This document shows, piece after piece, positions 45,570-53,528 of a stretch of 64,000 nucleotides of DNA. Positions within the stretch are counted from its first letter, which is position 1, and each line of letters starts with the position of its first letter. The position numbers were made by a program, and so were the translations under genes. The stretch covers positions 53,215-117,214 of the forward strand of contig CAZJEN010000005.1 in NCBI GenBank assembly GCA_964545045.1, written 5' to 3'. This stretch comes from SIG307 sp964545045 (GTDB lineage: Bacteria > Bacillota > Clostridia > Lachnospirales > Lachnospiraceae). The notes below the pieces were generated by a model, which ran no database searches, had not been told where the DNA came from, and saw nothing but the letters and a program-made list of their open reading frames with translations.

Positions 45570-46211
45570 TTACTCCATCCAGTCTCTCATAAAAAACGAT
45601 TCTTTCTCTCCTTCACGAAGAATTTCTATCCAGCAACCGGCTCCTTCGTCTGTTTTCCAGAGTTTGTACCCTTTCAAAATACCGTTTACTTCATAGGTCC
45701 CTGACGCATAACCGTCCTCTGCGTAATCCTCGGTAATATCGATTTCTAAATCATCGTCCCAAACATAGACTCTGTCATCTTCCATCCAAATTTCCGCACC
45801 TGCCATCTCAAAATACGTTCCTTGTTTCTTTCCTTGTTCATACACATGAACACGATACTCGTCTCCTCTTTTCGTCTCTACCTCACCGATATAGATAGTT
45901 TCTCCGTTTCTGAGCTGTTGTTCTCTCAGTTTCACATCATATTCCTTTCCATCGATAGGAATCCGAACCATCATCGCTTCCAGCCAGGTGCTTCCCGTCA
46001 TGGCATAGGCAATTCCGTTACTTCCCACAAAAAGAGCCGCTAAAACAGCTGCCGCAATCGCCACCTTCCGCATCACGCATCCCACACCATTCCTTCTGCT
46101 TTTTGCGTCTCCCTCGATTATCCTTCCCACCTTCTCCGCCAGTCCTGCCGGCACCGGAACTTCTTCAAAGGTTTCTTTATAAAAGCTTGTGTTTTGTTCT
46201 TCTCCGCTCAT
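45570..46211 (-). CDS. Putative anti-sigma factor, single-pass membrane protein
   Basis: A 213-residue protein: a cytoplasmic N-terminus of about 50 residues, a membrane helix (VAIAAAVLAALFVGSNGIAYAM) and an extracytoplasmic domain rich in charged beta segments (EYRVHVYEQGKKQGTYFEM), resembling DUF4367-type sensor domains. The ATG at 46211 is seven bases from an AAAGGAGG site and overlaps the sigma stop as ATGA; the ATG at 46217 is too close to the site. The genetic coupling to an ECF factor is the main evidence for its role. Confidence 0.75.
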   Translation of the reverse strand: MSGEEQNTSFYKETFEEVPVPAGLAEKVGRIIEGDAKSRRNGVGCVMRKVAIAAAVLAALFVGSNGIAYAMTGSTWLEAMMVRIPIDGKEYDVKLREQQLRNGETIYIGEVETKRGDEYRVHVYEQGKKQGTYFEMAGAEIWMEDDRVYVWDDDLEIDITEDYAEDGYASGTYEVNGILKGYKLWKTDEGAGCWIEILREGEKESFFMRDWME

Positions 46212-46684
46212 TTCCATGCCTCCTTTAGCTTTTCCTTCAGTTGTTGTCTTGCTCTGAGGAGTCTCGTTTGAACCGCTGTTTCCGAGAGTTTCATAAGCCC
46301 GGCGATTTCCTTTACGCTGTACTCTTCAAAATAATACAAATGCACGATCTGACGATACTTTACAGGAAGCTCCCGTACCGCATAGTACAGGTCGCTCTTC
46401 TCCGGTGCGGAAAGCACCGGCTCCTGCTCTGTTTCTTCCAGATAAGTCGTTTTCCGGTGCCACGCCGTCCGCCACAGGCTCTTGCACTCGTTTACCGTTA
46501 CCCGGATTAACCACTTTCTGGCGTAGTCATCGTCCGGAAAGGCATCCTCTCGCTCCCACAGCTTGATAAACGCGTTCTGTACCACATCCTCCGCATCCGC
46601 ACTGCATGTACAGCCGTTTAATGCCACACGGTAGATACTGCTCAAGTACAGACTCACCAGCCGCTCATATTCTTTTGTGTCCAA
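46208..46684 (-). CDS. ECF-type RNA polymerase sigma factor
   Basis: A 158-residue sigma factor with region 2 (YERLVSLYLSSIYRVAL, DAEDVVQNAFIKLWE, KWLIRVTVNECKSLWR) and region 4 (YRQIVHLYYFEEYSVKEIAGLMKL, VQTRLLRARQQLKEKL). I chose TTG at 46684, spaced after TGAGGTGG; a GTG at 46723 adds 13 residues but has no ribosome binding site. The anti-sigma gene follows with a four-base overlap. The regulon is unknown. Confidence 0.85.
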   Translation of the reverse strand: MDTKEYERLVSLYLSSIYRVALNGCTCSADAEDVVQNAFIKLWEREDAFPDDDYARKWLIRVTVNECKSLWRTAWHRKTTYLEETEQEPVLSAPEKSDLYYAVRELPVKYRQIVHLYYFEEYSVKEIAGLMKLSETAVQTRLLRARQQLKEKLKEAWK

Positions 46685-46761
46685 ACCAACCACCTCATTT
46701 TCTTCTTCTGAAAAGCTTTTCACTTATTGAACGCATGAGAACAGAGAAATATCACACGCAG

Positions 46762-46795
46762 AAAAAAAGAAAGTGCACTTTTTTTACAAGTGCAC
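46762..46795 (-). terminator. Terminator enclosing the kinase stop codon
   Basis: Minus strand GTGCACTT pairs with AAGTGCAC, with the TAA stop of the kinase gene in the loop, followed by TTTCTTTTTTT. A compact terminator that begins inside the coding sequence. Confidence 0.7.
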
Positions 46796-47668
46796 CATCC
46801 ACTCTCTCGGGCCCTGGTATTTCACGCTTTCACTTGCCACCTTTCCGGCAAATATAAGCGCATCCTCGCAAGAGTATTCCTTCTCAAAATATCCGTAGCA
46901 AAAGGCCCCATGGAAAATATCACCCGCGCCTAAGGTGTCCACTGCCTGCACCTTCTCTACCTGAAGTTCCTTTTTCTCCGGCAGAGCCGGACAATCGTTC
47001 TGCACAAAGTCTGTTCCTTGATACAAAATCGGCCGTTCTCCCCGAGTGACAGCCTTGTGGGGAGCATTGCACTCCATTTCAAATATCGTATTCCCTGCTG
47101 CATCCTTAAAATCTTCGGAAGTGATAACAATATCGGCTTTTTCTAAAAACTTTTCGATATTTGGTTTCCAACTGCCCGCATCAAGAACAACCTTCTTTCC
47201 TTCCGCCTTTCCAAACGCCTCTACTATATCCAACGAAATCTCCTGCTGATTGCAATCAAACAGCACAAAATCATACTCAGTCAACTCAAACCTCCGGTTC
47301 ACCTCGAACTTATGCTGACCGCTTAAAATTGTCCGCTTTCCATCACTTGACACCACAATACAGGCCGTATTCGGCACGGTGTCGTATTCGGCATAATTCA
47401 GCACCTTCACACCGTACCGTTTTAGCTCCTCTATCATCGCCCGGCTCTCCGTGCCGTCGCCAAGGCAGGTTGCCAAGGTAGCATCTCCTCCCAACGCCGC
47501 ATAGGTAATGGCCGCATTGGCCGCCGGACCACCGATATAGACATCAAAATCATCGGTTTTTGATTTATGGTTATGACTCGGAAGGTCATCGGTATAATAT
47601 AAAATATCTTTTGTACACAAGCCCACGAACAATGCTTTTTTTACGCTTTTTTCTCTATCCTTTTCCAA
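46784..47668 (-). CDS. PfkB-family carbohydrate kinase
   Basis: A 294-residue ribokinase-type sugar kinase. The N-terminal GGPAANAAITYAALGG is PfkB signature 1 and the C-terminal AVDTLGAGDIFHGAFCYG is signature 2 with the catalytic Asp. It has no close neighbours on the same strand, so its substrate is unknown; fructose, ribose or a nucleoside are possible. The start is TTG at 47668 about ten bases after GGGGCATG; no in-frame ATG lies before the conserved ALFVGLCTKDI strand. Confidence 0.88.
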   Translation of the reverse strand: MEKDREKSVKKALFVGLCTKDILYYTDDLPSHNHKSKTDDFDVYIGGPAANAAITYAALGGDATLATCLGDGTESRAMIEELKRYGVKVLNYAEYDTVPNTACIVVSSDGKRTILSGQHKFEVNRRFELTEYDFVLFDCNQQEISLDIVEAFGKAEGKKVVLDAGSWKPNIEKFLEKADIVITSEDFKDAAGNTIFEMECNAPHKAVTRGERPILYQGTDFVQNDCPALPEKKELQVEKVQAVDTLGAGDIFHGAFCYGYFEKEYSCEDALIFAGKVASESVKYQGPREWMVHL

Positions 47669-47698
47669 CGTTTCATGCCCCTTTTTCCGTTTTATTTT

Positions 47699-47728
47699 AT
47701 TGTAGCATATCCCCTCTCACCATTTCAA
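47699..47728 (-). promoter_or_regulatory. Promoter of the PfkB kinase gene
   Basis: Minus strand TTGAAA (47723-47728), 18-base spacer ending in TGC, TACAAT (47699-47704). Confidence 0.6.
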
Positions 47729-47781
47729 CTACAACGTTTTTGTATATTTTTAAATTTCGTTAAATTTTTTGCAATCTATTC

Positions 47782-47810
47782 TTGCAAAATTGCGACGTTC
47801 GTGGTATCCT
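47782..47810 (+). promoter_or_regulatory. Promoter of the MFS transporter gene, with TTGCAA repeats
   Basis: TTGCAA (47782-47787), 17-base spacer, TATCCT (47805-47810) with TGG before it (extended -10). A second TTGCAA lies at 47769-47774, 13 bases upstream, which could be a regulator site. A leader of about 75 bases follows. Confidence 0.6.
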
Positions 47811-47893
47811 TTTCACTTGGAGGGTTTTTGGAGGACTTTTGAAAGGTCACGAAAAACTTCCGATTTTTACAGAATAGAAAGGTGGAACTATAC

Positions 47894-49186
47894 ATGAAAT
47901 TCCAGAACAAATGGCTTCGTGCAGCCATCCCTGCACTCCTTTTACATTGCAGTATCGGTACCGTATACTGCTGGTCTATTTTCAGCCAGGAAATCGCCGA
48001 TTATATCGGTTTTTCCAAGAGTGCAACCGAGTGGGCATTCAGCTTCGCTATTTTCTTCCTCGGCATCTCTGCGGCATTCTTAGGAAACATTGTTGAGAAG
48101 GATATACATAAGTCCTCCCTGCTTGCAGCAATTTGCTTCGCAGCAGGTATGGCAGGTACCGGTTTCTTTATCTGGTACGGCGGTGCTCACAAGGGCAGCA
48201 TTCTTGCCTTAATCGGTATTTATGTTTGCTATGGTCTCATTATGGGTATCGGTCTCGGTACCGGTTACTTATCCCCGGTTAAGACCTTAATGCTTTGGTT
48301 CAGCGATCGTAAAGGTCTTGCTACCGGTCTTGCGGTTGCAGGCTTCGGTGCGGCAAAGGCAATTGCCAGCCCGATTATGCAGGCAATGTTAGCATCCCTC
48401 GGCGAGGGCGGCATTTACAAGATGTTCCTGATTCTTTCCGCCATTTACTTTGTTTTGATGTTCGTAGGTCATCTTCTGCTTGCAAAGCCGGCAGGCTGGC
48501 ATGAACCGACCACCAAGGAAAAGGGTGCCCGTGCCATCGACTGCATCAAGGCTAAGCCGCTTGTTTTCATCGGTATTTGGATTATGTTCTACTTGAACAT
48601 CACCTGTGGTCTTGCACTGATTTCCCAGGAAAAGATGATTATCAAGTGTATCGGTCTCGGCGGAATGGTAGGTATTCTTTCTTCCGTAACCGCTATCTTT
48701 AATGCAGGAGGACGTTTGGGCTTCTCCGCTTGGGCTGATAAGATGAAGAATCGTAACACCATTTACAAGATTATCTTCCTTTTATCCATTGCAGCAACCG
48801 GCATCGTTATTCTGACCAAGGGTATTACCGATCAGGGCAACAGCACCCTGCTTGTCGTTCTCGTACTTGCACTTTTATTTATCGTAAATGCAGGTTACGG
48901 CGGCGGTTTCAGTAATGTACCGACCCTCTTATCCGACCACTACGGTATGGGCAACATCAGTGCCATCCACGGTCTTGTATTGTCCGCATGGGCGTTTGCA
49001 GGCTTAACCGGTAACCAGGTAGCTTCCCTTATCGTAAACAAGGTAGGTTCCTTCGTAGATGACGGTCACGGCAATATGATTAATCCGGAGGGTTATCAGG
49101 CTGTATTGTATCTGACGATTATCTTATATGTCGTTGCTTTGTTATTCAGCGTATTTGTAGTAGATAGAAAAAAGAAGGAAGCGTAA
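47894..49186 (+). CDS. MFS transporter, oxalate/formate antiporter-like (OFA) family
   Basis: A 430-residue, 12-helix transporter. The N-terminus (AIPALLLHCSIGTVYCWSIF), LGTGYLSPVKTLMLWF and the long GLATGLAVAGFGAAKAI segment match the OFA family (monocarboxylate or oxalate:formate exchange). The ATG at 47894 is spaced correctly after AAAGGTGG; a GTG four codons upstream overlaps that site. Codons are strongly optimised, so it is probably abundant. The substrate cannot be assigned; formate, lactate or pyruvate are sensible in a fermenter. Confidence 0.87.
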   Translation: MKFQNKWLRAAIPALLLHCSIGTVYCWSIFSQEIADYIGFSKSATEWAFSFAIFFLGISAAFLGNIVEKDIHKSSLLAAICFAAGMAGTGFFIWYGGAHKGSILALIGIYVCYGLIMGIGLGTGYLSPVKTLMLWFSDRKGLATGLAVAGFGAAKAIASPIMQAMLASLGEGGIYKMFLILSAIYFVLMFVGHLLLAKPAGWHEPTTKEKGARAIDCIKAKPLVFIGIWIMFYLNITCGLALISQEKMIIKCIGLGGMVGILSSVTAIFNAGGRLGFSAWADKMKNRNTIYKIIFLLSIAATGIVILTKGITDQGNSTLLVVLVLALLFIVNAGYGGGFSNVPTLLSDHYGMGNISAIHGLVLSAWAFAGLTGNQVASLIVNKVGSFVDDGHGNMINPEGYQAVLYLTIILYVVALLFSVFVVDRKKKEA

Positions 49187-49234
49187 GTTTCTATAGCGAC
49201 ACCTACATTTCGAAATAAAAGCTAACAAAAATTA

Positions 49235-49279
49235 GAGGTTATCACCAACGGGATTTCCCATAGGTGATAACCTCTTTTT
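49235..49279 (+). terminator. Terminator of the MFS transporter gene
   Basis: GAGGTTATCACC pairs perfectly with GGTGATAACCTC around a 16-base loop, followed by TTTTT. It also lies downstream of the convergent nagB. Confidence 0.9.
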
Positions 49280-49345
49280 CGTTCTTCTTACTTATTTTTA
49301 TCGATTCTGCAAACGCTTTCTACACAACATCCGAGAACCAGGCTT

Positions 49346-50056
49346 TTAGTTTTCACTGTAGATAACAGTCAAATCCGGATGTAACTGCAAAATGGATGCC
49401 GGACAGGACGGGGTAATCGGACCGAAGAATGCCTTCTCTACGATGTCCTTCTTGTTCTTGCCGTTGGCGATTAAGAGTACCTTCTTCGCGCTCATAATGC
49501 CGCCCATACCCATGGTAACCGCCTTTCTCGGCACATCTGCCTCGGATGCGAAGAAACGGGCATTTGCCTCGATGGTGGACGGGTCAAGGTCTACTACGTG
49601 GGTAGCCTTCTCGAAGTAAGTATCCGGCTCGTTGAAACCGATGTGACCGTCAAGGCCGATACCGAGAAGCTGTAAGTCAATACCGCCAGACTGTGCGATA
49701 AGCGCGTCGTAAGCGTCACACTCTGCCTGAAGGTCTGCTGCGCAGCCGTTCGGCACGTTGGTCTTGGTTACGTCGATGTTAATCTTTTCGAACAGGTTGG
49801 TGTTCATGAAGTAACGATAGCTCTGGTCGTTGGTACCGTCAAGACCTACATACTCGTCAAGGTTAATGGAAGAAACCTTGGAAAAATCAACCTCGCCCTT
49901 TGCGCACTTCTCTGCAATCTTCTCGTAGGTGCCCAGCGGGGAAGAACCGGTTGCAAGACCTAATACGCAGTTCGGTTTCATTACTACCTGTGCACAAATA
50001 AGCGCTGCTGCCTTGGTGCTGAGTTCGTCGTAGTTGTTTACTTTGATAAAATTCAT
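49346..50056 (-). CDS. nagB: Glucosamine-6-phosphate deaminase
   Basis: A 236-residue enzyme converting glucosamine-6-phosphate to fructose-6-phosphate and ammonia. Conserved segments: LGLATGSSPLGTYEKI, SINLDEYVGL (Asp of the active site), LLGIGLDGHIGFNEP, and RKAVTMGMGGIMSAK. It is shorter than the Escherichia coli enzyme (266), like Bacillus forms, and would lack the allosteric C-terminus. It is the last gene of the amino-sugar operon, 33 bases after the acyltransferase gene, with an AAGGAGA site. Confidence 0.95.
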   Translation of the reverse strand: MNFIKVNNYDELSTKAAALICAQVVMKPNCVLGLATGSSPLGTYEKIAEKCAKGEVDFSKVSSINLDEYVGLDGTNDQSYRYFMNTNLFEKINIDVTKTNVPNGCAADLQAECDAYDALIAQSGGIDLQLLGIGLDGHIGFNEPDTYFEKATHVVDLDPSTIEANARFFASEADVPRKAVTMGMGGIMSAKKVLLIANGKNKKDIVEKAFFGPITPSCPASILQLHPDLTVIYSEN

Positions 50057-50089
50057 AATGATTGTCTCCTTCTATTTTGCTTTGCTTTC

Positions 50090-50755
50090 TTATACTCTCT
50101 CCACAACCGTCTTTGTATCCTTTACGATACAGTTGGCCGGATACACGCCTCGCAATGCAGTCAGCGGGTATACGGAGGTATTCTTTCCGATGACCGTACC
50201 CGGATTGATGACGGAACCGCAACCCACGTCCGCACCGTCGGCCAAAATACCGCCGATTTTGCGAAGACCTGTTTCGTAATCCACATCCCCGTGAATTACA
50301 ACCGCCTTGCCGTCGGACTTTAAATTGGAACAAATGGTACCCGCACCGGTGTGAGCCTTGTTGCCCATAATGGAATCACCGATGTAGTTGTAGTGCGGCA
50401 CCTGTACCTTGTCTAAAAGCACACAGTTCTTAAACTCGGAGGAATTGCCCATCACACAGCCTTCTCCGGTGATAACGCTACCACGGATAAAAGCACCCGG
50501 ACGAACCTCGGTACCGGAACCGATAATGGTCGGTCCTTCGATGGTGGCCGTCGGGTAAATCTTTACGTTTTCACCTACCAGCACGCCCTCGGCATACAGG
50601 GTATAGCCCGGAATGCCCTTTTCAATGAGAGCCTGAATGTAGCCCTTAAGCTTCGGAAGCATCTCCCACGGATACTCACAGCTGTCAAACAGCTCGGTGA
50701 GATACTCCGGCTGGGATGCATACAAATCCTTTGTCTTAACCAGTTTATTCAACAC
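50090..50755 (-). CDS. Left-handed beta-helix acyltransferase, GlmU C-terminal-like
   Basis: A 221-residue protein with repeated hexapeptides (NVKIYPTATIEGPTIIGSG, GAFIRGSVITGEGCVMG, VPHYNYIGDSIMG, GADVGCGSVINPGTVIG) forming a left-handed beta-helix, closest to the acetyltransferase half of GlmU and lacking its uridylyltransferase half. It could acetylate glucosamine-1-phosphate. The reading frame extends to TTG 50773, but the GAAGGAGG site lies inside it; GTG at 50755 is correctly placed, overlapping the end of the GlmM fusion by 11 bases. Between GlmM and NagB it completes an amino-sugar-phosphate set. Confidence 0.87.
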   Translation of the reverse strand: MLNKLVKTKDLYASQPEYLTELFDSCEYPWEMLPKLKGYIQALIEKGIPGYTLYAEGVLVGENVKIYPTATIEGPTIIGSGTEVRPGAFIRGSVITGEGCVMGNSSEFKNCVLLDKVQVPHYNYIGDSIMGNKAHTGAGTICSNLKSDGKAVVIHGDVDYETGLRKIGGILADGADVGCGSVINPGTVIGKNTSVYPLTALRGVYPANCIVKDTKTVVERV

Positions 50756-52367
50756 AATGTCCTCCTTCGACAATTACTTTTACAATCATCTCCGCGTAGG
50801 CAACGCACAATTCCTGAGCCTCTGCCTCAACCATCACGCGGATCACCGGCTCTGTGCCGCTTTCCCGAAGAAGCACTCTGCCTTTTTTGTTAATTAGCTT
50901 TTCTACCTCTTCCTTTGCCTTTAACACCTTGGCATCGGTCAGCACTGCCGCCTTATTCTTTACTCTTACATTCTTTAAAAACTGCGGGTACAAATGAATC
51001 GGCTCCGTAAGCTTGCCGAGGGAAGACTTGGAATCGCAAAGCTCCTCCGCAATCATAATCGCCGTCAAAATACCGTCGCCGGTGGTGGCATATTTTTTCA
51101 AAATAATATGACCGGACTGCTCTCCGCCGATGGCATAGTCATTATTCTGCATGCATTCATAGACAAAACGGTCACCCACCTTGGTCTGTACACACTTCAT
51201 GCCCGCCTCTTCAAGGCTTGCCACAAAGCCGGAATTGGACATAATGGTGGTTACTACCGTGTTGTCATTCAGCGTACCCCGCATTTTCATACGCTTGCCA
51301 AGAATATAAATCATCGCGTCGCCGTCTACTTCATTTCCGTTTTCGTCCACCGCAATACAACGGTCCGCATCCCCGTCAAAGGCAAAGCCTACATCCAGAT
51401 GCTTTTCCTTCACCAACTTCTTTAACTTCTCAATATGGGTGGAGCCGCAGCCCTCATTGATATTCACGCCGTCCGGCTCATCACCGATGACATAAGTCTG
51501 AGCTCCCAATGCGGAAAATACCGCTCCTGCAATGTTCCAGGCCGCACCGTTGGCACAATCCAGACCGATTTTCAGTCTCTTGTAGGAATTGGAGGCCAAA
51601 GAAATGAGATAGCCGGTGTAACGGTTTCTTCCCGCGGAATACTCATGAATACATCCTAGCTTCGCTCCCTGAGCCAGCGGTAAATCCTCGCCGGTAACGC
51701 CCAGTTCATGTAAATCTCCGTCGATATATGCCTCGATCAAAGCCGTTGTCTCATCATCCAGCTTCTCGCCGTAACGGTTCAGTACTTTGATACCGTTGTC
51801 GCAAAACGGATTGTGGGACGCCGTAATCATAATACCACAGTCAAACTCATCCTTCCGGGTCACATAGGACACACCCGGTGTGGTAATCACGTGCAACATA
51901 TACACATCCGCACCGCTGGCAGCCATACCTGCCACAATGGAATACTCCAGCATATAACTGGAACGACGGGTATCCTTACCGATGACTATCCGCGGGCGGT
52001 AGCCCGGCTTTGTACAACCGGAAAGCTTGGAGGAATAAAACCAGCCAAGGAACCGGCCTACCTTGTAGGCCTGCATGGAGGTCAGATTCACATTAGCCTC
52101 TCCCCGGAAACCGTCAGTACCGAAATACTTCAGCTTTCTCGGCCCCTTTGCCGGTGTACGGTTAATCTCTATTTTATCAAGTAACAATTCATCTGTGGTA
52201 ACGCCGAAAATCTCCGCCAACTGAATTACCTTTTCAATCTGCGGAAGCGCCTGGTCCATTTCCCACTTGGAGATCGACTGGCGGGACACCCCAAGGGTCT
52301 CCGAAAGCTGCTCCTGGGACATATTTGCCACGTTTCGTAAGTGAATAAGCTTCTGTCCGATGGTCAT
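50745..52367 (-). CDS. Phosphoglucosamine mutase with N-terminal XRE helix-turn-helix domain
   Basis: A 540-residue fusion. Residues 1-62 are an XRE/Cro-type DNA-binding domain (RNVANMSQEQLSETLGVSRQ, then SISKWE). From about 78 onward is a complete phosphohexomutase: KYFGTDGFRGEAN, the phosphoserine loop MITASHNP (Ser184), metal-binding DGDADR, sugar-binding GGEQSGHI, and the phosphate loop RESGTEPVIRVMVE. GlmM interconverts glucosamine-6- and glucosamine-1-phosphate for UDP-GlcNAc. The ATG at 52367 has AAAGGAGAA upstream, and the promoter at 52410-52438 fits that start. The fusion suggests that the enzyme regulates its own operon according to amino-sugar flux. Confidence 0.92.
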   Translation of the reverse strand: MTIGQKLIHLRNVANMSQEQLSETLGVSRQSISKWEMDQALPQIEKVIQLAEIFGVTTDELLLDKIEINRTPAKGPRKLKYFGTDGFRGEANVNLTSMQAYKVGRFLGWFYSSKLSGCTKPGYRPRIVIGKDTRRSSYMLEYSIVAGMAASGADVYMLHVITTPGVSYVTRKDEFDCGIMITASHNPFCDNGIKVLNRYGEKLDDETTALIEAYIDGDLHELGVTGEDLPLAQGAKLGCIHEYSAGRNRYTGYLISLASNSYKRLKIGLDCANGAAWNIAGAVFSALGAQTYVIGDEPDGVNINEGCGSTHIEKLKKLVKEKHLDVGFAFDGDADRCIAVDENGNEVDGDAMIYILGKRMKMRGTLNDNTVVTTIMSNSGFVASLEEAGMKCVQTKVGDRFVYECMQNNDYAIGGEQSGHIILKKYATTGDGILTAIMIAEELCDSKSSLGKLTEPIHLYPQFLKNVRVKNKAAVLTDAKVLKAKEEVEKLINKKGRVLLRESGTEPVIRVMVEAEAQELCVAYAEMIVKVIVEGGHCVE

Positions 52368-52409
52368 ATACGTTCTCCTTTTTTCACATACTACTATACT
52401 ACGTGCTCC

Positions 52410-52438
52410 ATTATAGCAAAAGACCATAGTGGTTGCAA
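52410..52438 (-). promoter_or_regulatory. Promoter of the HTH-GlmM operon
   Basis: Minus strand TTGCAA (52433-52438), 17-base spacer ending in TGC, TATAAT (52410-52415). Just downstream, 52388-52403 contains the repeated motif TAGTA (CGTAGTATAGTAG), a candidate operator for the fused helix-turn-helix domain. Confidence 0.8.
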
Positions 52439-52554
52439 GCAACTCGGATATATTATTTTTGCAACTTGCGGTTGCATTTTAGGTTGTTCGGATGATTTTT
52501 TGATGATTTCAGAATTATATTATAAGAAATTATGTGTTTTCCGTAAAGTTGCAT

Positions 52555-52899
52555 TTACATATTCATTGACTCGTCTTCCAACATTCCCAGTAACTCCGGC
52601 ATGTCATTTTTCAGTGTCTCATACACGATATTTAAATCCACATTACCGTAATCATGCACAATACGATTTCTTAATCCACTCAAAGCGTTCCAAGGAATAT
52701 TCTCATGTATCGTCTTATATTCATCCGATAATCTCTTCGCATTCTCAGAAATCTGAATCATGCGAAACAACATCGAATCCAAAAGTACTTCATTCATATC
52801 TAACTCTTCTGCATCTACACCTCGCATATGCGTCACTATAAACAATACATCTTTCTTGATTTTTTGAACATAATACGCATCATTCTTTACATTATCCAT
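52555..52899 (-). CDS. hepT: HepT-type toxin (HEPN/DUF86 family)
   Basis: A 114-residue HEPN-domain protein with the RNase-like R-x4-H-x-Y motif (R77, H82, Y84 in RNRIVHDY). In HepT/MntA systems the toxin is silenced when the nucleotidyltransferase partner adds AMP groups to the tyrosine of this motif. It overlaps the MntA gene by eight bases, the standard arrangement except that here the antitoxin comes first. The 180-base gap downstream to the GlmM promoter contains nothing else that I recognise. Confidence 0.9.
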   Translation of the reverse strand: MDNVKNDAYYVQKIKKDVLFIVTHMRGVDAEELDMNEVLLDSMLFRMIQISENAKRLSDEYKTIHENIPWNALSGLRNRIVHDYGNVDLNIVYETLKNDMPELLGMLEDESMNM

Positions 52900-53365
52900 A
52901 GATTTTTATCCCATCCTTTAGTATCTCTTCCGTTAATTCCGGATTTTCTCTCAGTTGATTCATATCCAACACTTCTACACGTTTTTGAAGCGTTGTCCTC
53001 AGTTCCTCCACCATGCCGTAGAATTTTAGTCCCTTCACATCAGTAGAGATTAATAAATCCACGTCACTGACAGGCGTTTCCTTTCCCTTGGCATAAGATC
53101 CGAACAAATAACAAAATGCCACCTCATATTTCGAAAGTACATTCCCACACTTTCTCTTGATATCCTCAATCGTCAGTACACCGTGTTCTTCGTCTATGAA
53201 ATTGATTTTCATCAACATATCCACCATGTACTTGTATTTCATTGTATCGCGCTTTTCCTCTTCATTTTCATAGGACTTATAAGAACGTAACGAAACTCCG
53301 ATGAGGTCAGCCGCCTCTTGCTGTGTCAACTCTTTCTCAATTCTTAACTCTTTTAACTCTCCCAT
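52892..53365 (-). CDS. mntA: MntA-type nucleotidyltransferase antitoxin with N-terminal XRE domain
   Basis: A 157-residue protein. Residues 1-55 are an XRE-type helix-turn-helix (RIEKELTQQEAADLIGVSLR); residues 75-157 are a minimal nucleotidyltransferase with the GS-x10-D-x-D motif (G89, S90, D101, D103). It should AMPylate and silence HepT, and the fused DNA-binding domain would repress the operon through the three palindromes upstream. The ATG at 53365 has GGAGGTG six bases away; the frame opens 47 codons earlier but that stretch is the operator region. Confidence 0.9.
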   Translation of the reverse strand: MGELKELRIEKELTQQEAADLIGVSLRSYKSYENEEEKRDTMKYKYMVDMLMKINFIDEEHGVLTIEDIKRKCGNVLSKYEVAFCYLFGSYAKGKETPVSDVDLLISTDVKGLKFYGMVEELRTTLQKRVEVLDMNQLRENPELTEEILKDGIKIYG

Positions 53366-53383
53366 ATTTGCACCTCCGACTAT

Positions 53384-53413
53384 AGTATAGTGCAAATTTT
53401 GCACCTCTGTCAA
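53384..53413 (-). promoter_or_regulatory. Promoter of the mntA-hepT operon
   Basis: Minus strand TTGACA (53408-53413), 18-base spacer, TATACT (53384-53389). The first operator palindrome occupies the spacer exactly, so a bound repressor would block RNA polymerase. Confidence 0.85.
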
Positions 53414-53466
53414 TAGAAAAGTGCAAGATTTGCACCTCGACTCATCGCAAGGTGCAAACCCTGCAC
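53390..53466. repeat. Three phased palindromic operators, 31-bp period
   Basis: GTGCAAATTTTGCAC (53390-53404), GTGCAAGATTTGCAC (53421-53435) and GTGCAAACCCTGCAC (53452-53466) are each inverted repeats of GTGCAA, exactly 31 bases apart, about three helical turns. A degenerate fourth half-site (TTTGCAC, 53367-53373) keeps the register next to the mntA start codon. Confidence 0.9.
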
Positions 53467-53528
53467 TTTCATCTTTCTCTATTGTTTCCGCCCACGAATC
53501 AGTCAATGCATGTAAATACCGGCTTTTC

